The notes under the pieces: model-generated
What the model saw: the letters and a program-made list of their open reading frames with translations, nothing else
What the model was told of the DNA's origin: nothing
The model's database searches: none
IMG/VR virus record: IMGVR_UViG_3300043654_000084
Location: 1-24,940 of that record
DNA: 24,940 bases
Strand: one strand, 5' to 3'
Source of the DNA: a virus
Translations under genes and position numbers: made by a program
In this document: piece by piece, positions 7,837-15,503 of the stretch
Layout: every line of letters begins with the position of its first letter
Position numbering within the stretch: position 1 is the first letter of the stretch

Positions 7837-7895
7837 TCGCCGCGTGGAGGGGTGGAGGGAACTAGGGACAGGTGTCGCTAGCAGCGGCGAGCCCA
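7832..7895. repeat. Long inverted repeat between portal and scaffold genes
   Basis: TGGGCTCGCCGC (7832-7843) pairs exactly with GCGGCGAGCCCA (7884-7895) across a 40-base loop. With the preceding palindrome it fills most of the 120-base gap between portal and scaffold. It may be a miniature repeat element or an RNA structure that separates expression of the two genes; the sequence alone does not decide. Confidence 0.55.
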
Positions 7896-7928
7896 GAAGT
7901 TTGTTTGGACGATTGGAGTGGAGAAACG

Positions 7929-9350
7929 ATGGCGACGCAGACGGTAACGGTATCGCGGCCGCCGACGGGCGGAGCCTCGAAGACGAGCGGGCTCCCCGCG
8001 GCGGGCGGCGCAGCGGACTATTCCTTCAGCGACGAAGAGTTGCTGGGGATGGAGGACGCTCCCGAGGGCGGCGCTGAGCCGCGGGAGGGCGCGCATGAGG
8101 ACGCGGGTGAACGGGAGGATGCCCGCAACGCCGAAGCTACGCCACCGGAGAAGCAGGCCGCAGAGGATGCCAGCGGAAAGAAAAAACAAGAACAGGCGGA
8201 GGCGCCGGCGGATCTGGCGCGGTTGTTCGAGCTGCCGGAGGTGGGGCCGAAAGTTCGCGAGATTTACGAACGCGATACACAGTATCGGAGGCTTTTTTCG
8301 ACCGTCGAGGAAGCGCGGGCGGTCAGGGATCTGTTTCCGAATACGGAAGCGGCGCGGACGGCTGCGGCGGCACGGGGAGAGCTGGCGCGGCTGGATGCGT
8401 TGCTGGAATCGCCGGACCCGCGGGCGCACGCGGAATTGATCGCGGCTTTGAAGCAGATTGCTCCGGAAGCGTTTCGCGGGCTGGCGCTAACGTTCGGGGA
8501 ACGCTTGCAGGCGCTCGATCCGGAAGCGTTTGAACGCGTATCCGGAACGATGGCGGCGCAAACGCTGGCGGTGCAGCGATGGCCGGAGCACGTGGCGTTG
8601 CTGGCACGCGCCGCAGAACAGCAGGATTGGCCGGCGGTGAAATTCCTGGCCGGAGGGCTGGCGGCACAGATGGAGCAGATGCAGCGCGGGTCCCGGGGGA
8701 TTGCGGGAGGTGCGCCGCAGGCGGCCCGCGAGCTTCTTCCGGAAACGCAAGGACAGAACGATGTGCGACGGATGGCGCGACAGGAGGCGCCGCGCGTGGA
8801 GGCGCAGACGAACGACGCCGGGGGCGATGCGCGAAGCGGGGCCGGGCAGTTCCTCGAAGCGGTAAATAGCAACGTGGAGCAGGCGGTGCGGCAGGCGGTG
8901 GAGCGGAAGGTCGAAGAACTGCTGCCGGATGCGCCCGCCGGAGCGCGGCAGAAAGTTGGCGGAGAGATCTTCCGCGAACTGGATGCGGCGTTGCGGCAGG
9001 ACCCGGGCCTGCTGGACCAGGTGCGCGATACGGTGCGCGGCGCCTTGCGCACAGGGCGTGGAGGGAACCCCGCTCTAAGGGGCGGCGACGGCAGCGCGTC
9101 GCAGCAGGAAGCATTGGCGCAATTGATTGCCAGTCGGGCGCGAGCCGCGCTGCCGGGGGTAGCGAAACGCGTGGTGGCGGACTGGACAGATGTGGTGCTG
9201 CGTTCGAGCCAGGCGCGGCGCGCGAAACATTCGGAGGCGGCGAGCCGGGTGGAGGTGGGGCGCGGAGGGGCGCCCGGGCCGGTCGGGCAGCAACCCAAAC
9301 GCGTGGATTACACGCAGATGAGCGATCAGGACATTTTGAACATGGTTTGA
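7929..9350 (+). CDS. Putative scaffold-like phage protein
   Basis: A 473-residue, highly charged, Ala/Glu/Arg-rich protein. ATG 7929 is chosen because GGAG at 7920-7923 is five bases upstream; earlier in-frame starts would run through the inverted repeat. The first 90 residues are acidic and disordered-looking (SFSDEELLGMED, then Glu/Ala/Asp-rich). A helical block follows (DLARLFELPEVGPKVREIYERD onward), then further long helices (VEQAVRQAVERKVEELL, ALRQDPGLLDQVRDTV), and it ends in DYTQMSDQDILNMV. Lying directly before the capsid gene and built mostly of charged helices, it fits a scaffold that guides head assembly, by position and composition rather than by a motif. The short C-terminal motif resembles those seen in phage head proteins. 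Confidence 0.65.
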   Translation: MATQTVTVSRPPTGGASKTSGLPAAGGAADYSFSDEELLGMEDAPEGGAEPREGAHEDAGEREDARNAEATPPEKQAAEDASGKKKQEQAEAPADLARLFELPEVGPKVREIYERDTQYRRLFSTVEEARAVRDLFPNTEAARTAAAARGELARLDALLESPDPRAHAELIAALKQIAPEAFRGLALTFGERLQALDPEAFERVSGTMAAQTLAVQRWPEHVALLARAAEQQDWPAVKFLAGGLAAQMEQMQRGSRGIAGGAPQAARELLPETQGQNDVRRMARQEAPRVEAQTNDAGGDARSGAGQFLEAVNSNVEQAVRQAVERKVEELLPDAPAGARQKVGGEIFRELDAALRQDPGLLDQVRDTVRGALRTGRGGNPALRGGDGSASQQEALAQLIASRARAALPGVAKRVVADWTDVVLRSSQARRAKHSEAASRVEVGRGGAPGPVGQQPKRVDYTQMSDQDILNMV

Positions 9351-9447
9351 GGGAGATGGTACAGCGCCGATCCCGCTGGGCGGGGCGGCGTGACAGGAAA
9401 ACGAACGAGCAGTTCACACAAAGAAAGAATTCAGGGAGGAAGAGAGA

Positions 9448-10710
9448 ATGCCAGCCATAGCCAATGCGCAGAGCGTTGCTCTGCAACTCGAAAAGGTGCG
9501 CCCGAAGGTGCCGGTGCTGTTCGAGCGCGACGACATTTTGCTGACGCTGATCCAAAAGAGAGGGGACGTGGAGAAGGTGAGCTCGCGAAACATGCGCGTG
9601 CCGCTGCAGATCCGTCCCGGAGGCAAAGCCTCGCAGCACACCATGGACGGGGACGACCTGGGGCGTGGGAGCGGGTCGGTGTACGACGTCGCCACGCTGA
9701 CGCCAGTGTTTCAGACATTCGCGGTGGAAATCACGAAGCTGGTGGAATACGCCACCACCGGAAACGAACGCGCGGTGGAAAACGCGGCGAAACGGGAGGT
9801 GGCCAGCGGGATGAAGCAGTTCCGCTGGTTCCTTGACACACTGCTGCAGACCAACGGCAACGGGGTGATCGGCAGCGTGGCGAGTTTTGCCGGGACCACG
9901 TGGACGCTGGCAGTGCCGCCCGGGGCGCAGTTGTTCTACTACAACCAGGACGTGCAGGTGTACGACTCTACGCTGACGACGAATCGCGGCACGGCCACCA
10001 TTCAGAGTGTGGACCCACTGAGCAAACAGATCACCGTCAGCGCGAATCCCGGAGGACTGACGAACGGCGACCTGATCGTTCCGGCGGGACTCTCAGGGGC
10101 GCAGCCGGTGAGCATCTTCGGGGTGAAGTATCACCACATCGATTCGACCACCGGGACGTGGCTGGGGCTCAGCCGCGCGACCTATCCGGAGGCGCTGCGC
10201 ACGCCGCACTTTGCTTCGGGCAATGCGGCGCTGGTGCCGTCGAATGTGCGACTGGCGGTCAACAAAATGCGGAAGGTGCTGGGAACGGACATCCTTTCGC
10301 GGGAGAAGCTGATTGCCTACATGTCGCCGGAACAGGAACATGCCTGGGAACAACTGGGCGTGACCATTTCGGAGATCGTGCGCAACCAGGTGCCGTCGGA
10401 TGCGGGGATGCCCGACCTGCTGTTCAACCAGCAGGTGGAGAAACGCATGGCCGGCGTGCCCATCAAAACCAGTATCCACGCCGATCCCACGCGGATCGAC
10501 TTCATCGCGCTGGCGCGGTGGGGCCGCGCGGTGATGAAAGAGATCGACTTCTACGAGGTGGGCGGGCAGACGGTGTTCCCGGTGTACGGGGCGTCGGGAG
10601 GGCTGGCCTCTTCGTATTTGTTCTACTTCACCACGGGCTTCCAGATCTTCATGGACGGCCCTCGGTTCGGGGCTTATGTGGATGGACTGGCGATTCCGAG
10701 CGGGTACTGA
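9448..10710 (+). CDS. Probable major capsid protein
   Basis: A 420-residue protein. The start ATG 9448 has a strong ribosome site (GGGAGGA at 9434-9440), the best in the window, as expected for the most abundant virion protein. The N-terminal part contains RNMRVPLQIRPGGKASQHTMDG and a long segment (VEITKLVEYATTGNERAVEN) like the spine helix of an HK97-type fold; a beta-rich insertion (residues 150-215) follows, then a helical A-domain-like region (VRLAVNKMRKVLGTDIL) and a hydrophobic end (LASSYLFYFTTGFQIFMDGPRFGAYVDGL, cited in part). Position after scaffold and portal and the size agree with a coat protein; fold assignment is inferred. Confidence 0.8.
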   Translation: MPAIANAQSVALQLEKVRPKVPVLFERDDILLTLIQKRGDVEKVSSRNMRVPLQIRPGGKASQHTMDGDDLGRGSGSVYDVATLTPVFQTFAVEITKLVEYATTGNERAVENAAKREVASGMKQFRWFLDTLLQTNGNGVIGSVASFAGTTWTLAVPPGAQLFYYNQDVQVYDSTLTTNRGTATIQSVDPLSKQITVSANPGGLTNGDLIVPAGLSGAQPVSIFGVKYHHIDSTTGTWLGLSRATYPEALRTPHFASGNAALVPSNVRLAVNKMRKVLGTDILSREKLIAYMSPEQEHAWEQLGVTISEIVRNQVPSDAGMPDLLFNQQVEKRMAGVPIKTSIHADPTRIDFIALARWGRAVMKEIDFYEVGGQTVFPVYGASGGLASSYLFYFTTGFQIFMDGPRFGAYVDGLAIPSGY

Positions 10711-10738
10711 GGAACGGCGGCCAGTTGACGTAGTGATA

Positions 10739-10763
10739 GGGGCACGGCATGCCGTGCCCCTAC
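10739..10763. repeat. REP-like perfect palindrome after the capsid gene
   Basis: A 22-base perfect palindrome at 10739-10760 (half-site GGGGCACGGCA) followed by TAC, 28 bases after the capsid stop. It is the most regular member of the family also found at 4849, 5308 and 6150. A strong hairpin here could lower read-through or protect the capsid mRNA 3' end, but there is no T-run. Confidence 0.7.
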
Positions 10764-10770
10764 GAGGTCA

Positions 10771-11481
10771 GTGGCGAGTGACGAGCAACGGGTGACGAGA
10801 GGGGGCGCTCTGAACGAATCGGGGCGCCCCCCAATCGTTTTGCGCATGATTGAAGTGATCCGTGAAGCGAAGCGGACGCCGGCGGAAGTGGAAGAACGGC
10901 TGGCTCGCGCGGGCGGGCTGAATCTGTACGGCCGGCCGGTCTTCCGGGTGGTGTGGGGATGGTCGCGGCCCACGTGGATCGGCGGAAAATGGACCGACCG
11001 GGACGAGCACGGCAACGTCATTCGGGAAGTAACGGAGATGCGCGAGGTGCCGAAATACCTGCCCTTCGATCGCTGGCACCTGGAACGATGGCTGCCTGCG
11101 GAACTCTACGGGGGACCGCAGCAGTGGTATGAGAACACCATCGAGCGCGCCGACGGGCTGGCCATTCCGGCGCTGGGGCCGTATCCGCACGAAGGCGAAT
11201 ACGAATTGTGCGTGACGCTGGAAGGGCCGCGCGGGGAGTTCGTTCCGCTGGAGGTATCGGCGGTCGAATGGCTGGTGAGAGCGATCCAGTATTCACGGGG
11301 ACTGCCCGCGGGGCTGCGCCGCGGGGCCATCGCCGGCCGCGAAGAAAAGAAAGATCGGGATTTCGAGAAGTACGCCTACGACGTTCTCGATGACGCTGCT
11401 CCGGCACTTCACGGAGTTCCGTTCGTGACGGTGCCGGAGGGCGGGAGGATACGCGCTTGGACGAACTCAGAGATTACGTGA
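10771..11481 (+). CDS. Conserved-looking phage protein of unknown function
   Basis: Up to 236 residues from GTG 10771. Clear protein-like sequence begins around ATG 10846 (MIEVIREAKRTPAEVEERLA), followed by GLNLYGRPVFRVVWGWSRPTW, RWHLERWLPAELYGG and a Glu-rich middle; the C-terminal part is helical and charged (EEKKDRDFEKYAYDVLDD). The first 25 codons run through a stretch with a repeated GTGACGAG (10778 and 10792) right after the palindrome, so they may be non-native and the true start may be downstream. No ribosome site is convincing for either choice. It overlaps the next gene by 25 bases. Located just after the capsid gene; I do not recognise the family, so the head-completion role is only positional. 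Confidence 0.65.
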   Translation: MASDEQRVTRGGALNESGRPPIVLRMIEVIREAKRTPAEVEERLARAGGLNLYGRPVFRVVWGWSRPTWIGGKWTDRDEHGNVIREVTEMREVPKYLPFDRWHLERWLPAELYGGPQQWYENTIERADGLAIPALGPYPHEGEYELCVTLEGPRGEFVPLEVSAVEWLVRAIQYSRGLPAGLRRGAIAGREEKKDRDFEKYAYDVLDDAAPALHGVPFVTVPEGGRIRAWTNSEIT

Positions 11482-12152
11482 ATCGCGACGACTGGGCGGT
11501 GATTGCCAACATCTCCGACCAGGAATTTCACTCCGACCAGGCCAGTCTGGGGCTGTACACCATCCCGTCCCGCCTTGCGGGACCGCCGGGGGCACGCTAC
11601 GCGGCGGTGACGCTGTACGGCCGCACGGAGCTGTACGACATGGGGGACGACAGAAAGGGCGAGCGCTACTGGCCGGCGCGGCTGATTGCGAAATCGGTAG
11701 TCGCGGAGCACAATCCGGACGCGGACCTGCGGCGGTACGGCGTTTTTCTTTGCGGGGGAGACGAGCCGCTGGACGAGGAGTTGCGCGAGGCCGAATCCCA
11801 GCGCGACACATTCTACCGCCAGCAGGTGGAACAGGCGGACGCCATCTACGCCCGGACACCCAATCGCCCGGAACTCATCTCCGATGTACAGAGGCGGGCG
11901 GCGAAACACCTGGGACTGGACCGGCCGTGGCTGGTGAAGATCGCGCCGATGCAGGAATGTCCGGTGTGTGGCGAGCCGGTGAAGGCCGGCGTGGCGCTGT
12001 GCCGTCATTGTGGGGCCGTGCTGGACGAAGAGAAAGCTGCGCGCTTCGGCGTGCTGCGTGCGAACGACGGGACGCGAGCGTACTTGGGGGCGGAAGTTGC
12101 GGGAGCAGTCACGGTGGAGGCGGGCAAGAGAGAGAAGGGAAGTAGAGTCTGA
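11457..12152 (+). CDS. Phage protein with a C-terminal zinc ribbon
   Basis: A 231-residue protein starting at TTG 11457, supported by GGGAGG at 11443-11448 eight bases upstream; no better start gives this frame. A globular N-terminal part (residues 1-100, with ELYDMGDDRKGERYWPARLI) is followed by a helical segment rich in Glu/Gln, then a four-cysteine zinc ribbon at C168, C171, C182 and C185 (CPVCGEPVKAGVALCRHCG), which probably binds one zinc ion. The zinc site suggests contact with nucleic acid or protein, but the partner is unknown. It closes the head block, 34 bases before the fibre gene. The portal carries a similar CxxC pair, so two neighbouring virion-region proteins share this feature. 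Confidence 0.7.
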   Translation: MDELRDYVNRDDWAVIANISDQEFHSDQASLGLYTIPSRLAGPPGARYAAVTLYGRTELYDMGDDRKGERYWPARLIAKSVVAEHNPDADLRRYGVFLCGGDEPLDEELREAESQRDTFYRQQVEQADAIYARTPNRPELISDVQRRAAKHLGLDRPWLVKIAPMQECPVCGEPVKAGVALCRHCGAVLDEEKAARFGVLRANDGTRAYLGAEVAGAVTVEAGKREKGSRV

Positions 12153-12186
12153 TCGGCGGGGAGAATTGTCCGGGGAGGGATGGTTG

Positions 12187-15156
12187 ATGCGGAAGCGGGG
12201 AACGATTGTTCTGGCGCTGCTGGTGTGGCTGGCGGCAGCGGGAGAGCTGTGCGCGCAGGGAACGCGGAAGGACGATATCGTCCTGAATCGATTCGGCCAG
12301 CCGGTGGCCGGAGCGAATGTGACCGTGTGCACGTCGGGGGCGACTGGCACGCCGTGCTCGCCGCTGGCCAGCATTTATTCCGATGTCGGGCTGACGCAGC
12401 CACTGGCGAATCCGATGACCACGGACGGCCAGGGGAATTACCATTTTTATGCAGCTCCCGCCCGCTACAAGATTCAGATCTCCGGGGCCGGAACTACGAC
12501 GACTACGATTCCGGACGTACTGCTGGCGGCCGATCCGACGTCGCCGAGCTATCAGAGCCTGAGCGTCGCGCAGAACATCTCGGCGCTGAGCCTGAATTTG
12601 AGCGGCAACCTTGCCGTCACCGGCAACGTGAATTCGACAACGAGTGTGAGCGCGCCGCAGACGGGGAACACGGCGCCAGTGGAGATCGGGCCGGCGTGGT
12701 ATCCGGGCACGGCGAGCGGACTGGCGCCGTCTCCTCTCCTGGCCCCTGCGGTGGTGCTGGAGTCTGCAAGCGGAGGCACCATCGCGGCAGGAACGTACTA
12801 CTGCGTCGAGACTTACGGAAACCGGAACGGGGAGACGCTGGCGAGTCCGCAGAAGCAGATTGTGGTGGCCGCGGGAGCTACGAACCAAATTAACGTCTCC
12901 ACGAACAACGACAAGCAGCATTTCTTCGGCACCTACAAGATGCGCGTCTACTGTGGAACCGTAAGCGGAGGCCCGTACTTCCTCCAGACTCCTAAGACGG
13001 TTTCCTACACGGCGGTGAACAACGGACTTTCACGCACGTCGAACGTGGATACGGTGACATTTGCAGCGGCGACTGGCCTGGCGCGGAATCAGCAGATCAC
13101 CGTCGCCGGTGACGCGGGATGCGGAACGAGTTTCGCGGGCACCTATCGCATCACCGCGTCGAGCGTGGACTCGAAGACCTTCACGTTTCCGCAGACGGCG
13201 GGGAATGATGCGGCGTGCGGAGGCGCGGCCATCACGGTGAGTTACCCATTGGCCATCGACACGAACTGGGCGTACGCGGTGGATGGTGGTGGGTTTGAAG
13301 TCATCTTCACGGCGATTGTGGGCGCGGGGTCGAATCCTCCAGTCACCAACACGGCGACGATCGACCCGATCCAGGTAGCGGTGAATGCGGCGCGGCTGCC
13401 AACCGGAGCGGTTACCCGGCAAGGGTCTGTTTTGCTGGGCGGGGGAAACTACACGCTTACGACTCCGCTGATTCTCGGCTTCTCCGCTCCCGCTGTCGTG
13501 GGACAGGCTCCTACGGTCAAGAACGAAGGCGGCGGGTCGGGGACGACCATCCTCTGTCCTTGGAACGATTACAACACCGGCTGCGTGATGATTATGGGGA
13601 ACCTGATCGACATGGAGAACCTGTTCATCTTGGCGCAGGCAGGGGCCACCGCAGGCATTCTCATCACGCCGGGCTTCTCCGACTTCAACGGGATATATAC
13701 CAACGGCGTGAACGTGCAGGCGGACGGCACCAACGCGCAGGCTTGTGGCATCCGCATCTTCCGCGTCGCCACGCTGGACCAGGGCCAGTTCAACAATATG
13801 GCCATCAACTCCGGGGGGCGAGGCGGATTGTGCGGCTCGAACTCCTCTCTGTCGCCCATCTCGATAAATTACGGGAGAATCAACGCCGGGAGCGTCATTG
13901 GCAGTTCCTTTTTCATCTACGACGGCGGGCCGACAGACTGGGCGCGGGGCGTGAACTTCGGCGGATTTACTTCCGCGATGGGCCTGGACATTTACAACGT
14001 GGACGGCGAGCAGAATTCCGGGCCAGCGATTGACCTGGTAAACGTGGGTGACGTAACCATTCGATCTTTCACGAACTCAGATGCTGTCGGGATGCCCGCC
14101 GGTACGCTGGCATCTGCACTCGCTATGAGCAATGACTTTTTTGGCGGTGGCGGGCACGTCTACCTTGGAACAGCAACCGTGCTATTCGCTTCCGCCAATG
14201 CTTCGGCGACCATCAACTTCGCCACAGGGTCTGCCGCGCCAGTTTTTAAGTGCGATGGAGCGGCGGTCGAAGGCTCAAGTTTCTCGGGAGCTGCCGTAGG
14301 AATCGCCCTCAACAACACCGCCGGGTCGGTCTACATCGTGAACTGCCCGCTGCTCTCCATCAATCCTACGAGCGCGACATCGAGAATTACGGGGATAAGC
14401 ATTCTCGGAGGGACAAACAACACTTTTGCCTTCGTCCCGGTGCCGAGCAGTGCGGTATTTGCCGATGCCATGAATGCTGCGACTGGCCCGTTGAAAACCT
14501 ATGAGGCCAAGAACAGCGCGAACTCGCGGACGTGGTCACTCTCTGGCAACGTGTACGACCTGTTCAATTCCGACGGAACCACCGAACTGATTCGACAGAA
14601 CAGTGGAAGCCTGGGGAACTTCTCGTTCCTTGGAACGCTCGGCTTCATGGGCATCACCCCAGGAAACAACTTCATCATGACCGGCACGCCCTCTGCGCCG
14701 CGCACCATCACCTGGCCGGACAACAGCGGAACGGTGGCGGAGTTGAACGTCGCGCAGACGTGGACGCAAACGCAAACATTTTCCGGGGTGGGGTTGAGCG
14801 GGGACACCAGCTTCAGCGCGAGTCCGCGGCCTCCGCTCAACGCCTTCTTCCCCGGGGCGCTGACGTCGACCTGGACGGGGCTCACGTTCACTCCTGACAA
14901 GGCGATCACGGTTACGCGGTTTCAGGCCCAGGCGAAGACGGCGCCTGCGGGATGCACCACGAATGCCGTGATCCGTCTGACCGACGGCACGACGCCCGTC
15001 AACCTGACGGTGAGCAGCGCATCCCCGGACAGCGGAGCGATCTCCCAGAACTACGCGGCCGGCGCGGTGCTCACGGTTTCCATTTCGACCGCCGCGAGCG
15101 GGTGCACCACGAGTCCTGCCGACATCAATGTGACGGTGCAATACAGGATGCAATAA
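12187..15156 (+). CDS. Large tail fibre/tailspike-like protein with a signal peptide
   Basis: About 989 residues from ATG 12187 (GGGGAGGGA at 12172-12180 upstream). It begins with an apparent Sec signal: basic MRKRG, hydrophobic TIVLALLVWLAAAG, then LCAQ (cleavage around residue 24). Next is a module common in phage fibres, which typically joins the fibre to the tail (NRFGQPVAGANVTV...SIYSDVGLTQPLANPMTTDGQGNYHFY). The middle has a small beta module (about 281-351) and a long Gly/Asn-rich stretch resembling a parallel beta-helix (for example NLIDMENLFILAQAGATAGI). The end has shaft-like TITWPDNSGTVAELNVAQTWTQTQTF and a beta-rich tip ending in VTVQYRMQ. It would mediate host binding, possibly with polysaccharide-depolymerising activity if the helix is enzymatic; catalytic residues are not identifiable by eye. 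Confidence 0.8.
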   Translation: MRKRGTIVLALLVWLAAAGELCAQGTRKDDIVLNRFGQPVAGANVTVCTSGATGTPCSPLASIYSDVGLTQPLANPMTTDGQGNYHFYAAPARYKIQISGAGTTTTTIPDVLLAADPTSPSYQSLSVAQNISALSLNLSGNLAVTGNVNSTTSVSAPQTGNTAPVEIGPAWYPGTASGLAPSPLLAPAVVLESASGGTIAAGTYYCVETYGNRNGETLASPQKQIVVAAGATNQINVSTNNDKQHFFGTYKMRVYCGTVSGGPYFLQTPKTVSYTAVNNGLSRTSNVDTVTFAAATGLARNQQITVAGDAGCGTSFAGTYRITASSVDSKTFTFPQTAGNDAACGGAAITVSYPLAIDTNWAYAVDGGGFEVIFTAIVGAGSNPPVTNTATIDPIQVAVNAARLPTGAVTRQGSVLLGGGNYTLTTPLILGFSAPAVVGQAPTVKNEGGGSGTTILCPWNDYNTGCVMIMGNLIDMENLFILAQAGATAGILITPGFSDFNGIYTNGVNVQADGTNAQACGIRIFRVATLDQGQFNNMAINSGGRGGLCGSNSSLSPISINYGRINAGSVIGSSFFIYDGGPTDWARGVNFGGFTSAMGLDIYNVDGEQNSGPAIDLVNVGDVTIRSFTNSDAVGMPAGTLASALAMSNDFFGGGGHVYLGTATVLFASANASATINFATGSAAPVFKCDGAAVEGSSFSGAAVGIALNNTAGSVYIVNCPLLSINPTSATSRITGISILGGTNNTFAFVPVPSSAVFADAMNAATGPLKTYEAKNSANSRTWSLSGNVYDLFNSDGTTELIRQNSGSLGNFSFLGTLGFMGITPGNNFIMTGTPSAPRTITWPDNSGTVAELNVAQTWTQTQTFSGVGLSGDTSFSASPRPPLNAFFPGALTSTWTGLTFTPDKAITVTRFQAQAKTAPAGCTTNAVIRLTDGTTPVNLTVSSASPDSGAISQNYAAGAVLTVSISTAASGCTTSPADINVTVQYRMQ

Positions 15157-15239
15157 CGCCCGTCACTGGCGATGTCCTGAAGTGGATGGTTGCGGGATTA
15201 AACCCCTGGCAGCCGACTGGCCCTCAGCTTCGGACTTGA
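15157..15239 (+). pseudogene. Possible remnant of an older fibre tip
   Basis: Immediately after the fibre stop, in another frame, the codons read TGDVLKWMVAGLNPWQPT and stop at 15237-15239. The DVLKW(x)nWxP pattern resembles a recurring tip motif of phage fibres. The nearby fibre fragment carries CDVLKW at 1948-1965, and the two DNA segments match at about 15 of 17 bases around it. It has no start codon. I infer a leftover from exchange of the tip; a chance match is possible. Confidence 0.3.
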
Positions 15240-15275
15240 GTCTGCGACCCCCTGCAACGTTTTCCTCAAACGGAT

Positions 15276-15503
15276 ATGCCATTCTGGCGCGGAGTGTTCA
15301 GCGAATCTGACGGCACGCCGAGTTTTTCGCGCGTGGCAACGGCAGCGATCGTGGCATTTGCCATGGGCTGGGTGACGGCGCTGGTGCGGGTGAACCATCA
15401 GCTCCCGGACTTTGGCGGGCTGGTGCTGCTGATTGGCACGCTTTACGGAGTGAACAAAGTAGCGGAAGCGTCCCGCAGCATGGGGATCGGGAAGGGAAAC
15501 TAG
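15276..15503 (+). CDS. Small holin-like membrane protein
   Basis: A 75-residue protein with two hydrophobic segments, about 20-37 (VATAAIVAFAMGWVTALV) and 46-60 (FGGLVLLIGTLYGVN), separated by a short polar turn, and a polar tail. This size and topology fit a class II holin, which would open the inner membrane at lysis, although no endolysin is nearby. Start is ATG 15276, without a clear ribosome site; the stop at 15503 directly abuts the ATG of the next gene. A second two-helix protein of similar size occurs at 2840, also just downstream of a fibre gene. Confidence 0.65.
   Translation: MPFWRGVFSESDGTPSFSRVATAAIVAFAMGWVTALVRVNHQLPDFGGLVLLIGTLYGVNKVAEASRSMGIGKGN

Noticed and set aside
7872-7928. 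Earlier GTG start for the scaffold gene
   Set aside because: It would translate an arm of the inverted repeat, and ATG 7929 has a well-placed GGAG.
8323-9639. Minus-strand open frame opposite scaffold and capsid genes
   Set aside because: Pro/Ala/Arg-rich shadow with no motif; scaffold codon pattern on the plus strand explains it.
10739-10763. Classical intrinsic terminator after the capsid gene
   Set aside because: The stem is perfect but no T-run follows on the plus strand, and the same arms occur inside coding regions.
12010-12186. Longer start for the tail fibre (upstream GTG)
   Set aside because: It would overlap the zinc-ribbon gene by over 140 bases, add an Arg-rich stretch and bury the signal peptide; ATG 12187 has a strong ribosome site.
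12187-15156. Diversity-generating retroelement acting on the fibre tip
   Set aside because: No reverse transcriptase, template repeat or accessory gene is visible; the tip shows no A-rich variable repeat.
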